From NCBI GenBank assembly GCA_963812195.1, contig CAWEUI010000007.1, positions 99,075-163,074 of the forward strand: a stretch of 64,000 nt of DNA, given 5' to 3'. Position 1 is the first letter of the stretch. Each line of letters opens with the position of its first letter. Both the position numbers and the translations under genes were made by a program. Of this stretch, positions 1 through 9,295 are shown in pieces. The notes below the pieces were generated by a model. It ran no database searches. It had not been told where the DNA came from and worked only from the letters and a program-made list of their open reading frames with translations. The DNA is from ZC4RG30 sp963812195 (GTDB lineage Bacteria > Pseudomonadota > Gammaproteobacteria > Steroidobacterales > Steroidobacteraceae).

Positions 1-2
1 GC

Positions 3-1259
3 AACAGCACGGCCACGGCACTGTCCCGAAAAGGCTTCCAATGGGAGTGCACGCTGGGCAAGGGCTTCGCCTACCCATATTGCGAGATGGACCTGTTCCT
101 GGGCAGCAGCCGCATCCGGGGACTCAATCTGCGCAACTTCCGCACGCTGCGCATCTGGCTCGACTACCAGGGTCCGGGCAAGTCTGTTCGCCTGTACCTC
201 AGGAACTACGATCCGCGCTACAGCAACGCCAGGAGGCCGGAGACGACCAAGTACAACCAGGTCGAGATCCCCGCGAAGGCGCTGCGCGCAGGTCCCGTGG
301 ATGTACCGCTGAGCGACTTCTTCGTGGCGGACTGGTGGATTGCCAGCAATACACTCGCACCCGGACTGCGCCAGCCGCAGTTCGACAACATCGTGATCTT
401 CGAGGTCCAGACCGGCAGTTCGGCCCCGCTCGGGACGCATCGATTCAAGCTGGATCGCGTCGAGCTGATCGGACAGAACATTCCCACGGAACGCTGGTAC
501 CTGATGATCGTGATCTTCTGGGTGCTGGCGGTGATGCTGTACCTGGGCTTCCGCGTGGCGTCGCTGCGCACCGAGGTGCGGGTGCGGCGCGCACAGGCGC
601 TGGAACTTTCCGAAGTGAATGCACTGCTTGACCGCCACAGCCGCGCGCTGGAAGAGAGGGCCAAGCACGATCACCTGACGGGCGCCTTCAACCGGCACGG
701 CATCGAGGAGGTTCTCCAGGCGGCCCTGCGCGACTGGCGCCGCGCGAGAAAGCCGACGTCCCTGGTGTTGATGGACATCGATCACTTCAAGCTGATCAAT
801 GACCAGCACGGACATGGCTTCGGCGACTACGTACTGGCTGAAGTCTCGCGCATCGTGAAGGACTTCGTGCGCGAGAGCGACCTGTTCGCGCGCTGGGGCG
901 GCGAGGAGTTCCTGCTGGTGTGCCGCAACACTTCACTGCACGATGCGCGGTCGGTGGCCGAGAAGATCCGCCTGCTGATCGCGGCGCACGGATTCGACCG
1001 CGGCGTGAAGGTCACCGCCAGCTTCGGCGTGGCGACACTGACCGGCAACGACACGCTGGAGCAACTGTTTCAGGCGGCCGATCAGGCCCTCTACATGGCC
1101 AAGAACGGCGGCCGCAACCGGGTGGTCACCGGCCTGACTGAAACCAGCAAGCTGCGCATCGCGTCATGGATACAGCCACGCAAGGACGCGCCTGCCAGCG
1201 CCGGAAACTCCGGACCGGGCGAGTCCGGACCTCCACCTCCGGCAACCGGCTCCAAATAG
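3..1259 (+). CDS. Diguanylate cyclase (GGDEF), membrane-anchored, 5' partial
   Basis: The frame is open to the left edge, so the N-terminus is missing. The visible part has three sections. First is a beta-rich, probably periplasmic region of about 150 residues that resembles carbohydrate-binding jelly rolls (nt 3-490). Next is one hydrophobic helix (WYLMIVIFWVLAVML, about nt 495-540) followed by a short heptad-like stretch. Last is a full GGDEF domain with the signature GGEEF near nt 898. RESD sits exactly five residues before GGEEF, which is the RxxD product-inhibition site, so the enzyme should make c-di-GMP from two GTP and be feedback-inhibited. The C-terminal 40 residues are Pro/Gly-rich and probably disordered. 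The sensed ligand is unknown. It ends 16 bp from a convergent PQQ dehydrogenase gene with no clear terminator between them. Confidence 0.9.
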   Translation, partial: NSTATALSRKGFQWECTLGKGFAYPYCEMDLFLGSSRIRGLNLRNFRTLRIWLDYQGPGKSVRLYLRNYDPRYSNARRPETTKYNQVEIPAKALRAGPVDVPLSDFFVADWWIASNTLAPGLRQPQFDNIVIFEVQTGSSAPLGTHRFKLDRVELIGQNIPTERWYLMIVIFWVLAVMLYLGFRVASLRTEVRVRRAQALELSEVNALLDRHSRALEERAKHDHLTGAFNRHGIEEVLQAALRDWRRARKPTSLVLMDIDHFKLINDQHGHGFGDYVLAEVSRIVKDFVRESDLFARWGGEEFLLVCRNTSLHDARSVAEKIRLLIAAHGFDRGVKVTASFGVATLTGNDTLEQLFQAADQALYMAKNGGRNRVVTGLTETSKLRIASWIQPRKDAPASAGNSGPGESGPPPPATGSK

Positions 1260-1275
1260 CCATCGCCCGGCGCAG

Positions 1276-3348
1276 CTACCGGGCCAGTTCACCGACGACG
1301 TAGTTGCTCACCGCCCGGATCTGCTCGGCAGAAAGCGCTGTGCCGAACGGCGGCATGTTCTTCCTGCCCTGCGTCACCGTGCGCACCACCAGCGAGAGGT
1401 CACTTTCCTTGTTCAGCGGCGCGCCGCCGCCGTGTCCGCCCTTGCCGTCGGCGCCGTGGCAAGGCAGGCAGGCCTGCTGGAAGATCTGCGCACCCGAAAC
1501 CGGACCACTGGTGCTGGTCACCGCCGCCACAGGCGCCGCGGCGGGCCGCGCTTCGGTGTCACGCTCCTCCGCCGGCGGCAATGTGCCATCCAGTCCAAAC
1601 AGCCAGACACTGTCGCCCTTGGCGGTGCCCGCCAGCACATTGCCCGCTGAAAACGCGACCACGTACTGCGCGCCGCCCTGCTCGAACACACTCGGGGTCG
1701 CGTTCATGCCGGCGCCAGTCTGGAATTCCCACAGCTTGTTGCCGCTGTCGGAATCGAGCGCAGTGAGCCGGCCGTCATTGCGCCCCACGAACACCAGGCC
1801 ACCCGCCGTTGCCACCGAGCCGCTGTAGCACTGGTCGAGCCAGCGCTGGCGCCAGACGAGCGTGTTCGTATTCACGTCCACCGCGGCGAAGATGCCGGTA
1901 CGCGGCAACGAAGCAAAACCCACCGCGCCTCCCAGGTAGCTCTTGCCGACCGGTGGCGGCGTGTTATCCGTATTGCCGCCGGTGAAATGCCCGGGCACGT
2001 CCGAGGCGCAGACAAACAGCCGGTGACGCGCGGGATCGTACGAGCTGGGCGGCCAGTTGGCGCCACCGAACAGGCTGGGGCTCGCGATCACGCCCTTGTC
2101 GCCATAGAACGGCGTGAAGATGCGCCCGCCATTGACCAGTTCGTAGCCTTCCGGCGCAATGTCCACCGAGTGCGGCACGATGGCATCACCGCGCGGATAG
2201 GGTTGCGTGGCCGCGGTCGCCTGCCGCGGCTCCTGCGGCACCGGGCGTTCGTCGATGCCCAGCAGCGGTTTGCCGGTGGCGCGGTCGAGCAGATACGCCC
2301 AGCCCGTCTTGCTCACCTGCGCAATCCCCTTGCGCGGCACGCCATCGATGGTCGTGTCGAAGAGGATGACCGGATTGGGCGAGTCGTAGTCCCAGATGTC
2401 GTGATGCACCTGCTGGAAGTACCAGCGCAACTTGCCGGTGCGCGCCTCGAGCGCGAGGATCGAAGCCGTGAACAGATTGTCGCCGGGGCGCACGCCGCCG
2501 TTGAAATCCGGGCTGGCATTGCCGGTGGAAAAGTAGAGCAGGCCCAGCTCTGGGTCGACCGCCGGCGTCTGCCACACCGTGGCGCCGCCGCGCTTCCAGG
2601 CATCGCTGTTCGCGGGCCAGGTGTCGTGGCCGGTTTCGCCCGGACCGGGAATCGTGTGGAACGTCCACAACGGCTTGCCGTCGCGCGCGTCGAAGGCCTT
2701 CACCTCGCCGCGCACGCCGTTCTCCGCGCCGGCAAAGCCGGTGACTACCATGCCGTCGTAGTACAGCGGCGCGCCGGTGATGGAATAGCCGTCCTGCCAG
2801 CGCTCAGCCTGCACCGACCACACTTGCTTGCCGGTCTTCTCATCCAGCGCCACCAGACGCCCATCGAGTGCACCAACGAACAGCATGCCCTCGCCCAGGC
2901 CGGCACCGCGACTGGTCCAGCCGCAGCACACCGTGGAGATCTTCGGATCCAGATGGGCCGCGTACTCCCACACGATGGCGCCGGTCGCCACGTCCAGCGC
3001 AAACACGTCATCGGCGCCGGTGACGATGAAGATCCTGCCGTCGTGCACGATGGGCTGCGCGGCGCCCGAATACTGCGTTCCGACGCCAGATCCCTTCAGG
3101 TGGGTCCGCCACACGCCCTTGAGCTTTGCCACGTTGCCGCGATCGATTTGCGTCAGCGGGGAATAGCGCTGGTTGTAAAGATTGCCGCCATTGGTCGGCC
3201 ACCCCCCGCGCGGCGGCTGTATCAACGCCGCGGAAGAGGAGGCATCTGGCTGGCGTTCCGCCGCCGCCACCCATTTCAGGCTCGTGAACACGAGCGTCGG
3301 CACCGCACAGATCACAAGGCATCGAGACAGCCAGGCAGTCTTGTCCAT
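1276..3348 (-). CDS. PQQ-dependent dehydrogenase with C-terminal cytochrome c (quinohemoprotein)
   Basis: 690 aa with a Sec signal peptide (about residues 1-29), so periplasmic. The body is an eight-bladed quinoprotein propeller with repeated W-docking blades of the type ALDxxTGxxxW. The adjacent cysteines that form the vicinal disulfide in this family are in TVCCGW (about residue 138). The catalytic aspartate is in HHDIWDYDSP (about residue 319). A C-terminal cytochrome c domain binds one heme through CLPCH (about residue 626). The family oxidises alcohols or related substrates and passes electrons from PQQ through the heme to the respiratory chain; the substrate cannot be read from sequence. 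An Asp lies two residues after the catalytic Asp, a position linked in this family to lanthanide rather than calcium use. It is transcribed alone and is convergent with the diguanylate cyclase. Confidence 0.93.
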   Translation of the reverse strand: MDKTAWLSRCLVICAVPTLVFTSLKWVAAAERQPDASSSAALIQPPRGGWPTNGGNLYNQRYSPLTQIDRGNVAKLKGVWRTHLKGSGVGTQYSGAAQPIVHDGRIFIVTGADDVFALDVATGAIVWEYAAHLDPKISTVCCGWTSRGAGLGEGMLFVGALDGRLVALDEKTGKQVWSVQAERWQDGYSITGAPLYYDGMVVTGFAGAENGVRGEVKAFDARDGKPLWTFHTIPGPGETGHDTWPANSDAWKRGGATVWQTPAVDPELGLLYFSTGNASPDFNGGVRPGDNLFTASILALEARTGKLRWYFQQVHHDIWDYDSPNPVILFDTTIDGVPRKGIAQVSKTGWAYLLDRATGKPLLGIDERPVPQEPRQATAATQPYPRGDAIVPHSVDIAPEGYELVNGGRIFTPFYGDKGVIASPSLFGGANWPPSSYDPARHRLFVCASDVPGHFTGGNTDNTPPPVGKSYLGGAVGFASLPRTGIFAAVDVNTNTLVWRQRWLDQCYSGSVATAGGLVFVGRNDGRLTALDSDSGNKLWEFQTGAGMNATPSVFEQGGAQYVVAFSAGNVLAGTAKGDSVWLFGLDGTLPPAEERDTEARPAAAPVAAVTSTSGPVSGAQIFQQACLPCHGADGKGGHGGGAPLNKESDLSLVVRTVTQGRKNMPPFGTALSAEQIRAVSNYVVGELAR

Positions 3349-3442
3349 CCATCCCCCCCAATCAGTTGCGCCATCTTCTCACGATCCGCTCAGTCCAGAT
3401 CACGCGACACACGGCCAGCCACCGCGTCTATCCTGCCGCACT

Positions 3443-4684
3443 CTACTGCTCGGTGTGCGATGCCGCCGCACCACCGAGCGCGATTTCGCTGACCATCTGG
3501 CCGGAGCCGATCTGCGGCTGCGCGACGACGAAAGGCCCCTTCTGGTCGGCCGGGACAGGAGCGCGGCGCGTCTTTCGATACAGGCCATATATCGCCAGCA
3601 TCCCGGTCATGGCTGCCATGAACGTGAAATAGCTTGCCGGGCCGAACCACTGCATGAATGCGGCCACCAGGAACGGACCGGCGATCGAGCCGGCACCATT
3701 GAGCAGCATGACCGTTGCACTGGCACCCACCATCTGCAATGGCTGCAGCTGGTCATTGATATGCGATACCGACAGCGAATACAGCGTCAATGCGATACCG
3801 CCAAAGCAGGCCATCAACACAAACAGCAGCAGCTCGGAGCGGTGCCCGAACAGGGCGGCCAGCGACGCGCTTATGCAGCCCAGCATGCAGATCGTCACCA
3901 GTACCGTACGACGGTCGATCCGGTCGGACCAGCGGCCGATGGGCAGCTGGGTCGCCACCGTGGCCAGGATGCCGCAGCCCATGAAGGCAGCAATGCTGGA
4001 TGAAGTGAGCCCGATCAGATGCCCGTACACCGGGCCCATCGAGAACATCGAACTGGTGACGATTCCCGACAGGCACACGCCGACCACGCCCAGCGGCGAG
4101 GCATGCAGCAATTCCCGGTAGCCGATCCGATGGGGCACGTCATGCCGGGGCACATGCTGCACGCTCAGGCTCATGGGCACCATCGCCAGCGAGATGGCAA
4201 CGGAGATGATGATGAACAGACGGGAACCGAGCGGATCGGCGATGTTGAGCAGGAACTGGCCGCCGCCGAGCCCGATGTAGAGCACCATCATGTAGACAGC
4301 GAGCAGCGAGCCACGGTTTGCGTTGGTGGCGCGGTCGTTGAGCCAGCTCTCGGCAACCACATAGATGCCGGCGAAGCAGAAGCCGGTGATCAGGCGCAGG
4401 ATGGCCCACGGAGCCGGCGCAATGTAAATCGCCTGCAGCAGGATGGTGACCGACGCCACCGCCGTGAGCGCCGCGAAGACCCTGATGTGACCGACGCGCT
4501 GGATGAGCCGCGGCGCGCCCAGCGAGCCGCCGATGTAGCCCACGTAGTAGCACGACATGACCACGCCGATGACGATCGTCGCGAAGCCTTCCAGGGAGGC
4601 GCGCACGCTGAGCAGCGTGCCCTGCAGCCCGCCCCCCAGCATCAGCATGCCCATGCCCAGCAGTAGCGGCCAATTGGCGGCCAC
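3443..4684 (-). CDS. MFS transporter, YcaD-like
   Basis: 413 aa with about twelve hydrophobic segments and a GTG start. The loop between TM2 and TM3 carries the MFS pattern G-x-x-x-x-P-R-L-I-x-R-V-G-H, and the arrangement (a small periplasmic MFS with a Gly-rich first helix) matches the YcaD subgroup, whose substrates are unknown. The central loop contains GRWSDRIDRR, the second-half copy of the MFS motif. The gene stands alone: the PQQ dehydrogenase upstream of its 3' end faces the same way but has its own gap of about 95 bp, and the ergothioneine operon diverges from its 5' end across about 80 bp. The substrate is not predictable. Confidence 0.85.
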   Translation of the reverse strand: MAANWPLLLGMGMLMLGGGLQGTLLSVRASLEGFATIVIGVVMSCYYVGYIGGSLGAPRLIQRVGHIRVFAALTAVASVTILLQAIYIAPAPWAILRLITGFCFAGIYVVAESWLNDRATNANRGSLLAVYMMVLYIGLGGGQFLLNIADPLGSRLFIIISVAISLAMVPMSLSVQHVPRHDVPHRIGYRELLHASPLGVVGVCLSGIVTSSMFSMGPVYGHLIGLTSSSIAAFMGCGILATVATQLPIGRWSDRIDRRTVLVTICMLGCISASLAALFGHRSELLLFVLMACFGGIALTLYSLSVSHINDQLQPLQMVGASATVMLLNGAGSIAGPFLVAAFMQWFGPASYFTFMAAMTGMLAIYGLYRKTRRAPVPADQKGPFVVAQPQIGSGQMVSEIALGGAAASHTEQ

Positions 4685-4767
4685 GGCAGTCGAGCCCGGT
4701 CGCTTCTCTTGATCCGGGGTGGGGGTCAGGTTAAGAAGCCCTCAGATTCATCACAGGCGGTGGTACT

Positions 4768-5151
4768 TTGGTCCAGAATCCACAAGTCAACAAGCAGAAC
4801 GCGATCGAATTCTACCGCATGGCATTCCTGGGAGATCCGGCCAGGGCAGTGGAATCCTACTTGGGCGATGTCTACATCCAGCACAATCCGCTGGTCGCCA
4901 ACGGCAAGCAGGCGTTCATCGACTACTTCTCCACGATGGCGCGCGACTATCCCGGCAAGACCATCGAGTTCGTTCGGGCGGTGGCCGAGGGCGACCTGGT
5001 GGCATTACACACCCACCAGTGCTGGCCTGGAGGTGAAGAGTACGTCACGATGGACTTCTTCAGGTTTGACGAAAACGGCAAGATCGTCGAACACTGGGAT
5101 TCGCTTCAGCTCATTCCCGCACAGACAAGAAACGGCAACCGGATGTACTGA
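4768..5151 (+). CDS. SnoaL/NTF2-like protein, first gene of the ergothioneine operon
   Basis: 127 aa, single SnoaL-like (NTF2 fold) domain with no signal peptide, so cytoplasmic. The pattern FYRMAFLGDPARAVESYLGD...YIQHNPLVANGK is typical of the family that includes small polyketide cyclases and many uncharacterised proteins. The start appears to be TTG: an in-frame TAA lies at 4732 and no ATG or GTG occurs in frame between. It ends two bases before the egtB start, so it is probably co-transcribed with egtB and egtD. Its role in ergothioneine metabolism is unknown. Confidence 0.75.
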   Translation: MVQNPQVNKQNAIEFYRMAFLGDPARAVESYLGDVYIQHNPLVANGKQAFIDYFSTMARDYPGKTIEFVRAVAEGDLVALHTHQCWPGGEEYVTMDFFRFDENGKIVEHWDSLQLIPAQTRNGNRMY

Positions 5152-5153
5152 CA

Positions 5154-6470
5154 ATGGCCGCGCTTGATCGCGCGAGCGGCATTGGTTACGGTACTTCGCT
5201 CTCCAGGCCAGAACAGGTGGGCGGGTTGTCACCGGAGAATAGAGCTGCCGCAGCTGTCGCTGCGACTTGCGCGCAAATGCCTGTGCTGTCTGCCCGATTT
5301 GCCCGGTGTCGCCAGGAGTCACTGGATCGTTGCCGCGGCATGCAGATCGAAGACCATGCCCTGCAGGCGGAAGTCTTTACCAGCCCGCCGAAGTGGCATC
5401 TGGCTCATACCACCTGGTTTTTCGAGACCTTCATCCTGAAGCCACACCTGGCGACATACCGGGAATTCAACCCGCAATTCACTCTTCTGTTCAATTCCTA
5501 CTACAACGGCATAGGCAGGCAGTTTTCCCGTGAGCGCCGCGGCCTGCTGTCGCGCCCCACCCTCGATGAGGTCATGGGCTACCGCGACCATGTGAACGCG
5601 TATGTCGGCGACCTGCTGGACGAACGCAACGGTCCCGCCAGCGCGGACGTCGCCCGACTTGTGGAACTGGGCATTGAGCATGAACAGCAGCATCAGGAAT
5701 TGATCTGGACCGATATCAAGTGGTCACTGCATGAAAATCCCATGCTGCCGGCATTGCCCGAAACAATGCCGGAACACAGGTACCAGGCCCCCGGGCATGA
5801 ATGGGTCACTTATCCGGGAGGGGAAGCGGATATCGGCTACCAGCCCGAAATCGAGCATCAGGCTGCCCCGTTCTGCTTCGACAACGAACTGCCCCGCCAC
5901 AAGGTGCTCGTCAGTCCGTTTGCACTGCAGTCGCATCTGGTCACGAATCGTGAGTACCAGGAATTTGTCGAGGACGGCGGCTACCGGCGGCCGGAGCTGT
6001 GGCTGGCGGACGGCTGGGCCCTGGTGCAGCAGCAACAGTGGTCAGCGCCCTGGTACTGGCATGGCGGGCAGGAATACACGTTGAACGGCCTGCGTCCGCG
6101 CGACCCGCACGCCCCGGCATGCCACCTGAGCGGCTACGAAGCGGACGCCTACAGCACCTGGGCCGGTGCCAGGCTGCCCACCGAATTCGAATGGGAGCTG
6201 GCCGCCCGCACCCTGCCCCTGCCGCAGCTGTTCGGCGAGCGCTGGCAGTGGACCGGCAGCGCCTACCGCCCCTACCCCGGCTACAAGGCGCCGGCCGGCG
6301 CCATCGGCGAATACAACGGCAAGTTCATGAGCAACCAATGGGTACTGCGCGGCAGCTCCATCGCGACGCCGGCCGGCCACAGCCGCGCCAGTTACCGCAA
6401 TTTCTTCTATCCCCACGACCGCTGGCAGTTTTCCGGAATCCGCCTGGCCAAGGACGCAGAGACAACTTGA
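5154..6470 (+). CDS. egtB: Ergothioneine biosynthesis protein EgtB (iron-dependent sulfoxide synthase)
   Basis: 438 aa in two parts. The N-terminal DinB-like four-helix part holds the iron-binding histidines: HLAHTTW (about residue 82) and HEQQHQE (about residue 175). The C-terminal FGE-sulfatase-like domain (about residues 220-435) ends with the typical RGSSIATP and R-x-S-Y-R-N-F-F-Y-P elements. The family joins hercynine (trimethylhistidine) to cysteine or gamma-glutamylcysteine using O2 to give the sulfoxide precursor of ergothioneine. The first 40 or so residues are less conserved and a later start is possible. The stop overlaps the egtD start by one base (TGATG), so the two are translationally coupled. 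Confidence 0.92.
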   Translation: MAALDRASGIGYGTSLSRPEQVGGLSPENRAAAAVAATCAQMPVLSARFARCRQESLDRCRGMQIEDHALQAEVFTSPPKWHLAHTTWFFETFILKPHLATYREFNPQFTLLFNSYYNGIGRQFSRERRGLLSRPTLDEVMGYRDHVNAYVGDLLDERNGPASADVARLVELGIEHEQQHQELIWTDIKWSLHENPMLPALPETMPEHRYQAPGHEWVTYPGGEADIGYQPEIEHQAAPFCFDNELPRHKVLVSPFALQSHLVTNREYQEFVEDGGYRRPELWLADGWALVQQQQWSAPWYWHGGQEYTLNGLRPRDPHAPACHLSGYEADAYSTWAGARLPTEFEWELAARTLPLPQLFGERWQWTGSAYRPYPGYKAPAGAIGEYNGKFMSNQWVLRGSSIATPAGHSRASYRNFFYPHDRWQFSGIRLAKDAETT

Positions 6471-7465
6471 TGAACAGCTGTTTGAAGACAAAGCAAAGCT
6501 CCAACGTCTGGGTCTACGATGCCCTGCCCGACGAAACCGACGATCTCGACGAGATACTGGCCGGACTGCGCCAGCCGCAGAAGAACATCAATCCGCGCTT
6601 TCTCTACGACACGCGCGGCTCGGAACTGTTCGAGGCAATCACCGCCACACCCGAGTACTACCCGACCCGCACCGAGAGGAAGCTGCTGAGTGGCTTCGCC
6701 GCCGAAATCGCCGCGCACTGCGGTGAGAACTTCACGCTGATCGAGCCGGGCAGCGGCAGTTGCGAGAAGGTGCGGCTGCTGCTGGACGAGATGAGGCCCG
6801 GCACCTATGTGCCGATCGACATTGCCGGCGATTTTCTTGCCCGCACCGCGTTCAAGCTGGGCGATGACTACCCGGCCATGGACATCAAGGCCTTGTGTGC
6901 GGACTTCAGCGCGGTGAATCTCGAGGAACTGGATCTGCCCGACGACAAGCGGGTTGTCTTCTATCCCGGCTCCACGATCGGCAACATGCGGCCCGAGCAG
7001 GCCGTCGAGTTCCTGGCACAGCTCAACACCTGGGTCGGTGCCGGCGGCGGCGTGATCCTTGGCATCGACCTGCACAAGGACCGCGGCATCCTCAACGCGG
7101 CGTACAACGACGCGACCGGCATCACCGCGGCGTTCAACCTGAACTGCCTGGAGAACATCAACAATCTTGTCGATGCCGATTTCGACACTTCCAGGTTTTC
7201 CCACCGCGCCTTCTACAATGAAGCCCTCAGGCGCATCGAAATGCACCTGGACTGCCGTGAAGATCATGTCGTCTCGGTATCCGGTCACCAGATCGGCTTC
7301 CAGCGCGGCGAGTCCATCCACACCGAGAGCAGCTACAAGTACACCGACGACATGGTTGCCCAGATGGCGCGGGACTCCGGCTTTTCGCTGCGCAAGAGCT
7401 GGCACGACGAGAACCACTACTTCGGCGTGTACTTCCTGCAGCAGGAGCCTGCCTCGCGCAACTGA
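6470..7465 (+). CDS. egtD: L-histidine N-alpha-methyltransferase EgtD
   Basis: 331 aa, close to the usual length of about 320. It trimethylates histidine to hercynine with SAM, the first step of ergothioneine synthesis. Visible family features are the N-terminal NPRFLYDTRGSELFEAI, the SAM-binding ELIEPGSGS-type motif (IEPGSGSCEKV), YPGSTIGN in the middle, and the C-terminal F-x-R-G-E-S-I-x-T-E-x-S-Y-K-Y substrate region. The ATG overlaps the egtB stop; the same frame stays open upstream inside egtB but that part is only the shadow of egtB. No C-S lyase gene (egtE or equivalent) is present in the window. Confidence 0.93.
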   Translation: MNSCLKTKQSSNVWVYDALPDETDDLDEILAGLRQPQKNINPRFLYDTRGSELFEAITATPEYYPTRTERKLLSGFAAEIAAHCGENFTLIEPGSGSCEKVRLLLDEMRPGTYVPIDIAGDFLARTAFKLGDDYPAMDIKALCADFSAVNLEELDLPDDKRVVFYPGSTIGNMRPEQAVEFLAQLNTWVGAGGGVILGIDLHKDRGILNAAYNDATGITAAFNLNCLENINNLVDADFDTSRFSHRAFYNEALRRIEMHLDCREDHVVSVSGHQIGFQRGESIHTESSYKYTDDMVAQMARDSGFSLRKSWHDENHYFGVYFLQQEPASRN

Positions 7466-7479
7466 TCCACCCGGCCTGC

Positions 7480-7497
7480 GCATGCGTATACGCATGC
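7480..7497. promoter_or_regulatory. 18-bp perfect palindrome abutting a start codon
   Basis: GCATGCGTATACGCATGC is a perfect inverted repeat centred on GTATAC, ending at the base before the ATG of the DUF6134 gene. No Shine-Dalgarno sequence is visible in the space it occupies. It could be an operator or an RNA hairpin that controls translation; neither is shown. Confidence 0.5.
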
Positions 7498-8196
7498 ATG
7501 TCTTGCCACCCAGATCTCAGCAGGGGACGTCGGCGGCTCCGGACGGGCGCAGCGGCACTGTGCGTGCTGGCCGCCGTGCTGGCTGCGGCCACACCGTCGC
7601 CGGCCGGTGCCGCCACCACGGACTGGAACTTCACGGTGCGGCTGGATGGTCGCCCCATCGGTGCGCATCGATTCGAACTGGATTCATCCGCGGATGGAAG
7701 CCGCACCGTAGTGAGCTCTGCCCGCTTCGCGGTGAAGCTCCTGGGCCTTACGGTCTACCGCTACCAGCACAGCGCGCAGGAGCGCTGGGAGGGCGAGTGC
7801 CTGAACTCATTGAGCGCACGCACCGACGATGACGGTGACGTCACGGAAGTAACAGGCAGGCGCGTCGCCGGTGAATTCAAGGTGTTGGCCCGCCATGCCA
7901 GCAATCCCGTGCACGCCGAAGTGCAAGGCTGCCTGATGAGTTTCGCCTACTGGGATCCGGCGCAACTGGCCCGACAGCAGCGCCTGCTGGACCCGGGCAC
8001 CGGTCGCATCGAGGCGGTGAGCGTAACCGCCATGCCCGCCACCACCATCATGGTTCGCGGCATGTCGACGGCCGTAACCGGCCTGCGCATCAGCGGCCTG
8101 AAGCATCCGATCGACGCCTGGTACGCCGACGGCCGCTGGGTAGGACTTGATTCAGCCGCCGATGGCGGCCGCAAACTGACCTACCGGCTGCAATGA
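7498..8196 (+). CDS. DUF6134 family exported protein
   Basis: 232 aa with an N-terminal signal peptide (hydrophobic core LCVLAAVLAAATPSPAGA, about residues 19-38). The remainder looks beta-rich: an opening WNFTVRLDGRPIGAHRFEL is followed by a repeated pattern in which the substrate-like lipid or sugar side chain is unknown. DUF6134 has no known biochemical function. It follows egtD by 32 bp on the same strand and may belong to the same transcript. The start at 7498 has no visible ribosome binding site because an 18-bp palindrome sits directly upstream. Confidence 0.75.
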   Translation: MSCHPDLSRGRRRLRTGAAALCVLAAVLAAATPSPAGAATTDWNFTVRLDGRPIGAHRFELDSSADGSRTVVSSARFAVKLLGLTVYRYQHSAQERWEGECLNSLSARTDDDGDVTEVTGRRVAGEFKVLARHASNPVHAEVQGCLMSFAYWDPAQLARQQRLLDPGTGRIEAVSVTAMPATTIMVRGMSTAVTGLRISGLKHPIDAWYADGRWVGLDSAADGGRKLTYRLQ

Positions 8197-8251
8197 ATGG
8201 CGATCGCCCCGCCATGGCACCCGTTACCGCAAAAGGCACGTCCTGACTCGC

Positions 8252-9295
8252 CTATTGCGCCGCCACGAATGTCATGGCAGTGGGCCGCCCGCTGGAAATC
8301 TGCAGGGAACCGGCTGCTCTCAACAATCCACTTGAGTCAATGATGTAGCGATCAACTTGCCCGCCAGCCTGCGATCCGGAGGCAGCACCGAGCCAATTGG
8401 CGCTCAGCGCGTACAGATTGCCGTCCCCGGTACTCTCCGCGATGGCGCCCGAGGCAAGATCGAACGAAGCGGGCGAGCCTGGTGTGAGCGCACCGGTGCC
8501 GCCGACGCTGTACTGGTACACGGCACCCTGATTGGTATCGACGCCCATGAGATTGGTGAGCAGATACGCTCCCGATCCGGCGCCGTCGGCCACGATTGTC
8601 ACCGGATTCACGTGACTGCCAGTGAGCGTGAGGTTGCCGGTCGACGTCAACGCCCCATCGGTGCCGATCGCAAACTGCTCCACCTGGCCATTGCATGCGC
8701 TGTCCACACAGGAACTGAGAACGTACGCGGTCTGGCCATCCGCCGCCAGTTGTACGGCGATCGGCGCGGACGTTGCCGCCACCGAATCCGGCGTCATGGC
8801 TGCAAGCGTACCGTTGCTGTTGATGGAGAACTGGAAGACCAGCGAGCCGACGCCCGCCGCTGTGCCGGCGATGTATGCGTGCTGCCCACCGGCGTCGATG
8901 GCGAGCGGTCCGGCCAGGGCTGAAGACACACTGATGTAGGCCGGCACCAGCGACGTCAGGGTGCCGTCGCTGCCGATGGAATACTGCGCGATGTTCGTCG
9001 ATGCAACGAAGGACGACGATCCCTGTGCCGTGAAGACTGCATCTCTATTGACGACATAGAGAAAGCGGCCGGCCGGATCGATGCTCGCGCTCAGACCCGC
9101 GACACCGCCCTGCCCCGCAATCGCGACGGTGGCCGGCGAAAGAGCCATCAGCCCGCCGCCGGAGCCCACCGCGTACTGCGATATCGTGCCGTCGTACCCG
9201 TTCACGACGTAGACGTGGTGACCGCCGGGATCGGCAACGATCGAATTCGGGTTGTTGCCGGCGCCAACCGAGGCCGTACGCAACGGATTCCTCAT
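8252..9295 (-). CDS. Beta-propeller (YncE/lactonase-type repeat) protein
   Basis: 347 aa of repeated propeller blades with recurrent patterns such as GHHVYVVNGYDGTISQYAV and RFLYVVNRDAV, of the kind found in 6-phosphogluconolactonase-like and YncE-like proteins. The start at 9295 is chosen because AGGAGG lies five bases upstream; an ATG 21 bp further upstream has no such site. No signal peptide is apparent, so either it is cytoplasmic or it is exported by another route. No catalytic residues are recognisable; function unknown. The gene diverges from the DUF1579-like gene across about 180 bp. Confidence 0.75.
   Translation of the reverse strand: MRNPLRTASVGAGNNPNSIVADPGGHHVYVVNGYDGTISQYAVGSGGGLMALSPATVAIAGQGGVAGLSASIDPAGRFLYVVNRDAVFTAQGSSSFVASTNIAQYSIGSDGTLTSLVPAYISVSSALAGPLAIDAGGQHAYIAGTAAGVGSLVFQFSINSNGTLAAMTPDSVAATSAPIAVQLAADGQTAYVLSSCVDSACNGQVEQFAIGTDGALTSTGNLTLTGSHVNPVTIVADGAGSGAYLLTNLMGVDTNQGAVYQYSVGGTGALTPGSPASFDLASGAIAESTGDGNLYALSANWLGAASGSQAGGQVDRYIIDSSGLLRAAGSLQISSGRPTAMTFVAAQ

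Noticed and set aside
1987..3492. Long open frame antisense to the first PQQ dehydrogenase (501 codons)
   Set aside because: Typical shadow frame of GC-rich DNA; composition is Arg/His/Gly-rich with no known domain, and the sense strand encodes a clear enzyme.
5999..6469. Upstream extension of egtD
   Set aside because: This part is the shadow of egtB; the family N-terminus begins at 6470.
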